A stretch of DNA of 64,000 bases from JANQJA01 sp965267485 (GTDB lineage Bacteria > Pseudomonadota > Gammaproteobacteria > Pseudomonadales > Azotimanducaceae): assembly GCA_965267485.1 (NCBI GenBank), contig OZ254080.1:2418001-2482000 (forward strand), written 5' to 3'. Shown here in pieces: positions 61,265 through 64,000 of this stretch. The notes under the pieces were generated by a model. It was not told the origin of the DNA. It saw nothing but the letters and a program-made list of their open reading frames with translations, and did not search any database. Within the stretch, counting starts at the first letter, position 1. The number at the start of each line of letters is the position of its first letter. The translations under genes were made by a program, and so were the position numbers.

Positions 61265-62191
61265 TCATTTTCCGGGCAAGCGCCCGGAATTCGCGGCCTC
61301 CCGGGCAGCCGCCGCCCTGTCCTCGCGCCAGATGCCCGTTCGGTCGTAAATCTCGCGTGTTGGTCCGAAAAGATAGTCGATGGGATCGCTGGTAAAGATC
61401 GCATTGAAGTCGAAATCGACGGCGTCGAGGAGTGCGCGGCAATCCTCACCAAACTCGAGTTGGCGCCGACGCTGATACCACGGGGCCGCATGAATCGATG
61501 CCACCATATGGCGCGCTTCGCTTGACAGGTTGGGTACGCCGCGATGCCAGAGCCTCGAATCGCGGATCGCGACGTCACCCGCGCGCGTCTCGCAGCGAAC
61601 CGGCGGCGAATGCCTCCGGCGTGCGTCGAGCAGGTGCCGCGGCACGTGGTTCCCCTCGTAGGCGTCCATGACGCGATGGCTGCCGGGCCAGAGTTCCACG
61701 GCGCCGTTGCCGGCATGGCAATCCATCGGTGAAATGTTGACGATGAGCGAGTACGGCGGCGCGGCGTCACCCTGCGCCGGCGACCACAGGTGGGGCTGGT
61801 CGAGATGCACCGCCTGATAGACGCTGCCCGGCAGGTTCGTGTTGCCGTTGTAGAACGCGAGATACGCGCCCTCACCCAGCATGTGCTTCGAGACCGCGAT
61901 GGCAAACGGGTTCGCGGTCACATCCAGGGACACATACGGTGCGAACGGCGGTGGCCCCTGCTGCAGGTGCCCCTCGGCGCGCGGATTGCCGCCCCTCGCC
62001 GCCTGGAATGCCAGCAGCGCCTCGGTGTCTTCATCCATGCGCGTCCTGAGGCGCTCAAGCACATCAGCCGGTACGGCCTGCTCGAGCACGACCACGCCAT
62101 CGCGCCTGATCGCCTCACACGCGGCAGCGAGATGGGCAGGCGTCAGCTGATGGCACGCCCGCTCCTGATCGCTCAGTGCAATTCGTTCCAT
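61265..62191 (-). CDS. Phytanoyl-CoA dioxygenase (PhyH) family protein
   Basis: From the ATG at 62191 (MERIALSDQERACHQLTPAHL) the product has 308 residues. VHLDQPHLW supplies the His-x-Asp and DSRLWHRGVPNLS the second His of the Fe(II)/2-oxoglutarate site, with a nearby Arg for 2-oxoglutarate. IRRDGVVVLEQAVP is the typical N-terminal PhyH strand. The substrate is unknown. It lies 96 bp upstream of the giant gene on the same strand and divergent from nei. Confidence 0.83.
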   Translation of the reverse strand: MERIALSDQERACHQLTPAHLAAACEAIRRDGVVVLEQAVPADVLERLRTRMDEDTEALLAFQAARGGNPRAEGHLQQGPPPFAPYVSLDVTANPFAIAVSKHMLGEGAYLAFYNGNTNLPGSVYQAVHLDQPHLWSPAQGDAAPPYSLIVNISPMDCHAGNGAVELWPGSHRVMDAYEGNHVPRHLLDARRRHSPPVRCETRAGDVAIRDSRLWHRGVPNLSSEARHMVASIHAAPWYQRRRQLEFGEDCRALLDAVDFDFNAIFTSDPIDYLFGPTREIYDRTGIWREDRAAAAREAANSGRLPGK

Positions 62192-62241
62192 GCCGGCTAG
62201 AATAGCCGAACCGATCACCGAACCCGAGCGTAAAGGATGGC

Positions 62242-63063
62242 ATGCCTGAAGGTCCCGAAATCCGCCGAGCCGCTGACAGGATTGCCGAGGCGGTCAGCGG
62301 CAAGGTCGCCGTCGAGGTATCTTTCGGCCAACCCGCGCTCCGCCGTCACGGCAAGACACTGAGCGGACAACGCATTAGCGGCGTCGAGACTCGCGGCAAA
62401 GCGATCCTGACCCACTTCGACAACGGCTACTCCATCTACTCGCACAACCAGCTCTATGGCGTCTGGCGCATCGTGAACCGGGGTACCGTGCCACAGACGC
62501 GCCGTTCACTGCGGCTCGCCATCCATACCGAAGACAAGAGCGCGCTCCTGTTCAGTGCCTCTGACATCAGCGTCTGGCCGACCGACGAGCTGCCGCTGCA
62601 CCCGTTCCTTGCCCGCATCGGCCCCGACCTGCTGAGTGAGGAGGTTTCGGCTCGCGACATCCGCGAGCGGCTCGAACTCATCAACTTCCGGCGCCGCAGC
62701 TTCGCGGCGCTGTACCTCGACCAGCAGTTCATTGCCGGTATCGGCAACTACCTGCGCTCCGAGATGCTGTGGGACGCCGGCATCCACCCCTGGGCGCGCC
62801 CGGCCGACCTGCCGCGGAGCGCGCTCACGCGCCTCGCCCGCAGCACGCACAAGCTGATGCATCGCGCCTACGAAACCGGCGGCATCACGAACGACGCTGC
62901 ACGTGTCAAGCGCATGAAGAAAGCCGGCGAGAAGCGGCGCGATTATCGCTTCTCCGTATTCGACCGTCAGAGCCGCCCCTGCTATCGCTGCGAGACGCCG
63001 ATCGTCCGCACGGAAGTCTCGTCACGACGCCTCTACTGGTGCCCGGGTTGCCAGCCGGAATGA
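62242..63063 (+). CDS. nei: Endonuclease VIII (Nei family DNA glycosylase/AP lyase)
   Basis: The 273-residue product begins MPEGPEIRRAAD; Pro2 is the catalytic amine and Glu3 the acid. GKAIL carries the conserved lysine, INFRRRSFAALYLDQQFIAGIGNYLRSE the helix-two-turn-helix, and CYRCETPI...YWCPGC the C-terminal zinc finger. PEGPEI rather than PELPEV places it with Nei, not MutM. It removes oxidised pyrimidines. Its last bases overlap the RNase J-type gene (ATGA). Confidence 0.93.
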   Translation: MPEGPEIRRAADRIAEAVSGKVAVEVSFGQPALRRHGKTLSGQRISGVETRGKAILTHFDNGYSIYSHNQLYGVWRIVNRGTVPQTRRSLRLAIHTEDKSALLFSASDISVWPTDELPLHPFLARIGPDLLSEEVSARDIRERLELINFRRRSFAALYLDQQFIAGIGNYLRSEMLWDAGIHPWARPADLPRSALTRLARSTHKLMHRAYETGGITNDAARVKRMKKAGEKRRDYRFSVFDRQSRPCYRCETPIVRTEVSSRRLYWCPGCQPE

Positions 63064-64000
63064 CGCCGCTGGAGAATGATTTCTGGTTCCTGCCACTCGG
63101 CGGCTGCGGTGAAATCGGCATGAACCTGAACCTGTACGGACACGACCGGGCGTGGCTCATGGTCGACTGCGGCATCACGTTCGAAGGCAACGATGTCGTC
63201 ATGCCCGACCCCGACTTCATCGAGACGCGACGGGATGCGCTCGTTGGCATTGTCGCGACGCACGCCCATGAGGATCACATCGGCGCCCTGCCCGATCTGT
63301 GGCAGCGGTTTCCGGTGCCGATCTATACGACGCCGTTCACGAGCCGAGTGATTCGCCACAAGTTTGCCGAGCGCCGCATCGAAGGTGTCTCGATCATCGA
63401 GGTCACCGCCGGCGATACACTGAAGATCGGGCCCTTCGACGTCACCTGGCTCCCGATCACCCACTCGACGCCCGAGACCCACGGCCTGCGCATCGATACG
63501 CCGGTCGGCCGCGTCTTCCATACGGCGGACTGGAAGATCGACCCCAGCCCTGTCGTTGGCGGCGCCTTCGAGAACGCGCGATTTGCGGCCCTGAACGGCA
63601 TCGATGCGATTGTCTGCGACTCCACCAACGCGACCCAGGCCGGCCGATCGGTATCGGAAGGCATGTTGCACGATGGTCTCAAATCACTGATCGCCGGCAC
63701 CGCCGGTCGCGTGGTGGCCTGCTGCTTCGCCAGCAACATCGCCCGCCTGCAGACGCTCGCGACCCTCGCCAGCGAATCAGGCCGCTACCTCGCCATTCTC
63801 GGCAGGTCACTCAAACGGATGAGCGAGAGCGCAAGCGCCTGCGGCTATCTTGAACGCCACTTCAGTCCCGTCGAGCCGGACCATCTGGGGTACCTGCCCC
63901 GCAACGAGGTCATGGCCATTGCCACCGGCAGTCAGGGTGAGCCCGGCTCCGCGCTGCATCGCCTTGCCATGGACTCGCACCCGGCCCTGAACCTCGACCC
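63060..64000 (+). CDS. Ribonuclease J-type metallo-beta-lactamase nuclease, 3' end outside the window
   Basis: The visible 313 residues start MTPLENDFWFLPLGGCGEIGMNLNLY. They contain the metal-binding THAHEDHIGALPDLW, LPITHSTPETHGL, FHTADWKIDP and the beta-CASP domain start CDSTNATQAGRS, with ATGSQGEPGSAL at the end. GGCGEIGMN and CDSTNA are hallmarks of the RNase J group. It coexists with RNase E in this genome. It is coupled to nei by a 4-base overlap. Confidence 0.85.
   Translation, partial: MTPLENDFWFLPLGGCGEIGMNLNLYGHDRAWLMVDCGITFEGNDVVMPDPDFIETRRDALVGIVATHAHEDHIGALPDLWQRFPVPIYTTPFTSRVIRHKFAERRIEGVSIIEVTAGDTLKIGPFDVTWLPITHSTPETHGLRIDTPVGRVFHTADWKIDPSPVVGGAFENARFAALNGIDAIVCDSTNATQAGRSVSEGMLHDGLKSLIAGTAGRVVACCFASNIARLQTLATLASESGRYLAILGRSLKRMSESASACGYLERHFSPVEPDHLGYLPRNEVMAIATGSQGEPGSALHRLAMDSHPALNLD

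Overview
The window looks like chromosome of a GC-rich, probably marine gammaproteobacterium. The evidence is RNase E with a long C-terminal tail, the yceD-rpmF-plsX order, the exbB-exbD-msbA-lpxK-trm112-kdsB lipid A/Kdo block, a lolCDE set, apbE-nqrM of the Na+-NQR system, and a selenocysteine pathway (selA, selB). Gene packing is very tight, with many ATGA/GTGA/TGATG stop-start overlaps. No rRNA, tRNA, CRISPR array or intact insertion sequence was found. All calls come from reading the sequence; no database search was run.

Layout. 1-3.1 kb: plsX (cut by the window edge), rpmF, yceD, maf and rluC. 3.1-7.6 kb: a 500 bp leader, rne, a 262 bp MITE-like element with 4 bp CTAG duplications, then murB. 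7.6-15.3 kb: an SDR, then a leftward operon exbB-exbD-(msbA-lpxK fusion)-trm112-kdsB-thioredoxin-domain protein-UGSC selenoprotein. The last gene reads through an in-frame UGA (Sec92) with a SECIS-like hairpin just after it. 15.4-22.0 kb: a leftward run of L-2-hydroxyglutarate oxidase-like gene, zinc-type CDF transporter, D-threonine/beta-hydroxyaspartate aldolase-like gene, mesaconyl-CoA hydratase-like gene, mesaconyl-CoA isomerase-like CoA transferase and aldonolactone-type oxidase. 22.0-29.7 kb: a second CDF transporter, a small gene behind two LexA boxes, clpB with a sigma32 promoter, then dgkA, greB, hisC, a DUF2244 gene and tesB. 29.7-37.5 kb: comEC, a DUF2062 gene, lolCDE, a PilZ gene and a DAHP-synthase-family gene split into two frames. 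37.5-45.0 kb: nqrM, apbE, a thioesterase, a D-cysteine desulfhydrase/ACC deaminase family gene, a SPOR lipoprotein, selA, selB and an SDR. 45.0-61.2 kb: one giant leftward surface-protein gene of about 5,400 codons, broken by one frameshift. 61.3-64.0 kb: a phytanoyl-CoA dioxygenase-like gene, nei, and an RNase J-type nuclease cut by the window edge.

How the genes fit together. selA and selB supply the machinery that the UGSC gene, 32 kb away, needs; selC and selD must lie elsewhere. The selenoprotein and its thioredoxin-domain partner are translationally coupled to kdsB, so selenium redox chemistry is co-expressed with outer-membrane lipid A/Kdo synthesis. Two coupled genes match steps of the 3-hydroxypropionate bi-cycle / glyoxylate co-assimilation route, next to an aldolase whose family can use glyoxylate. 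The giant protein combines a FecR-like domain, an acidic linker, about 20 cadherin-like repeats, a beta-helix-like repeat region and RTX calcium-binding repeats, which fits a type I-secreted adhesin.
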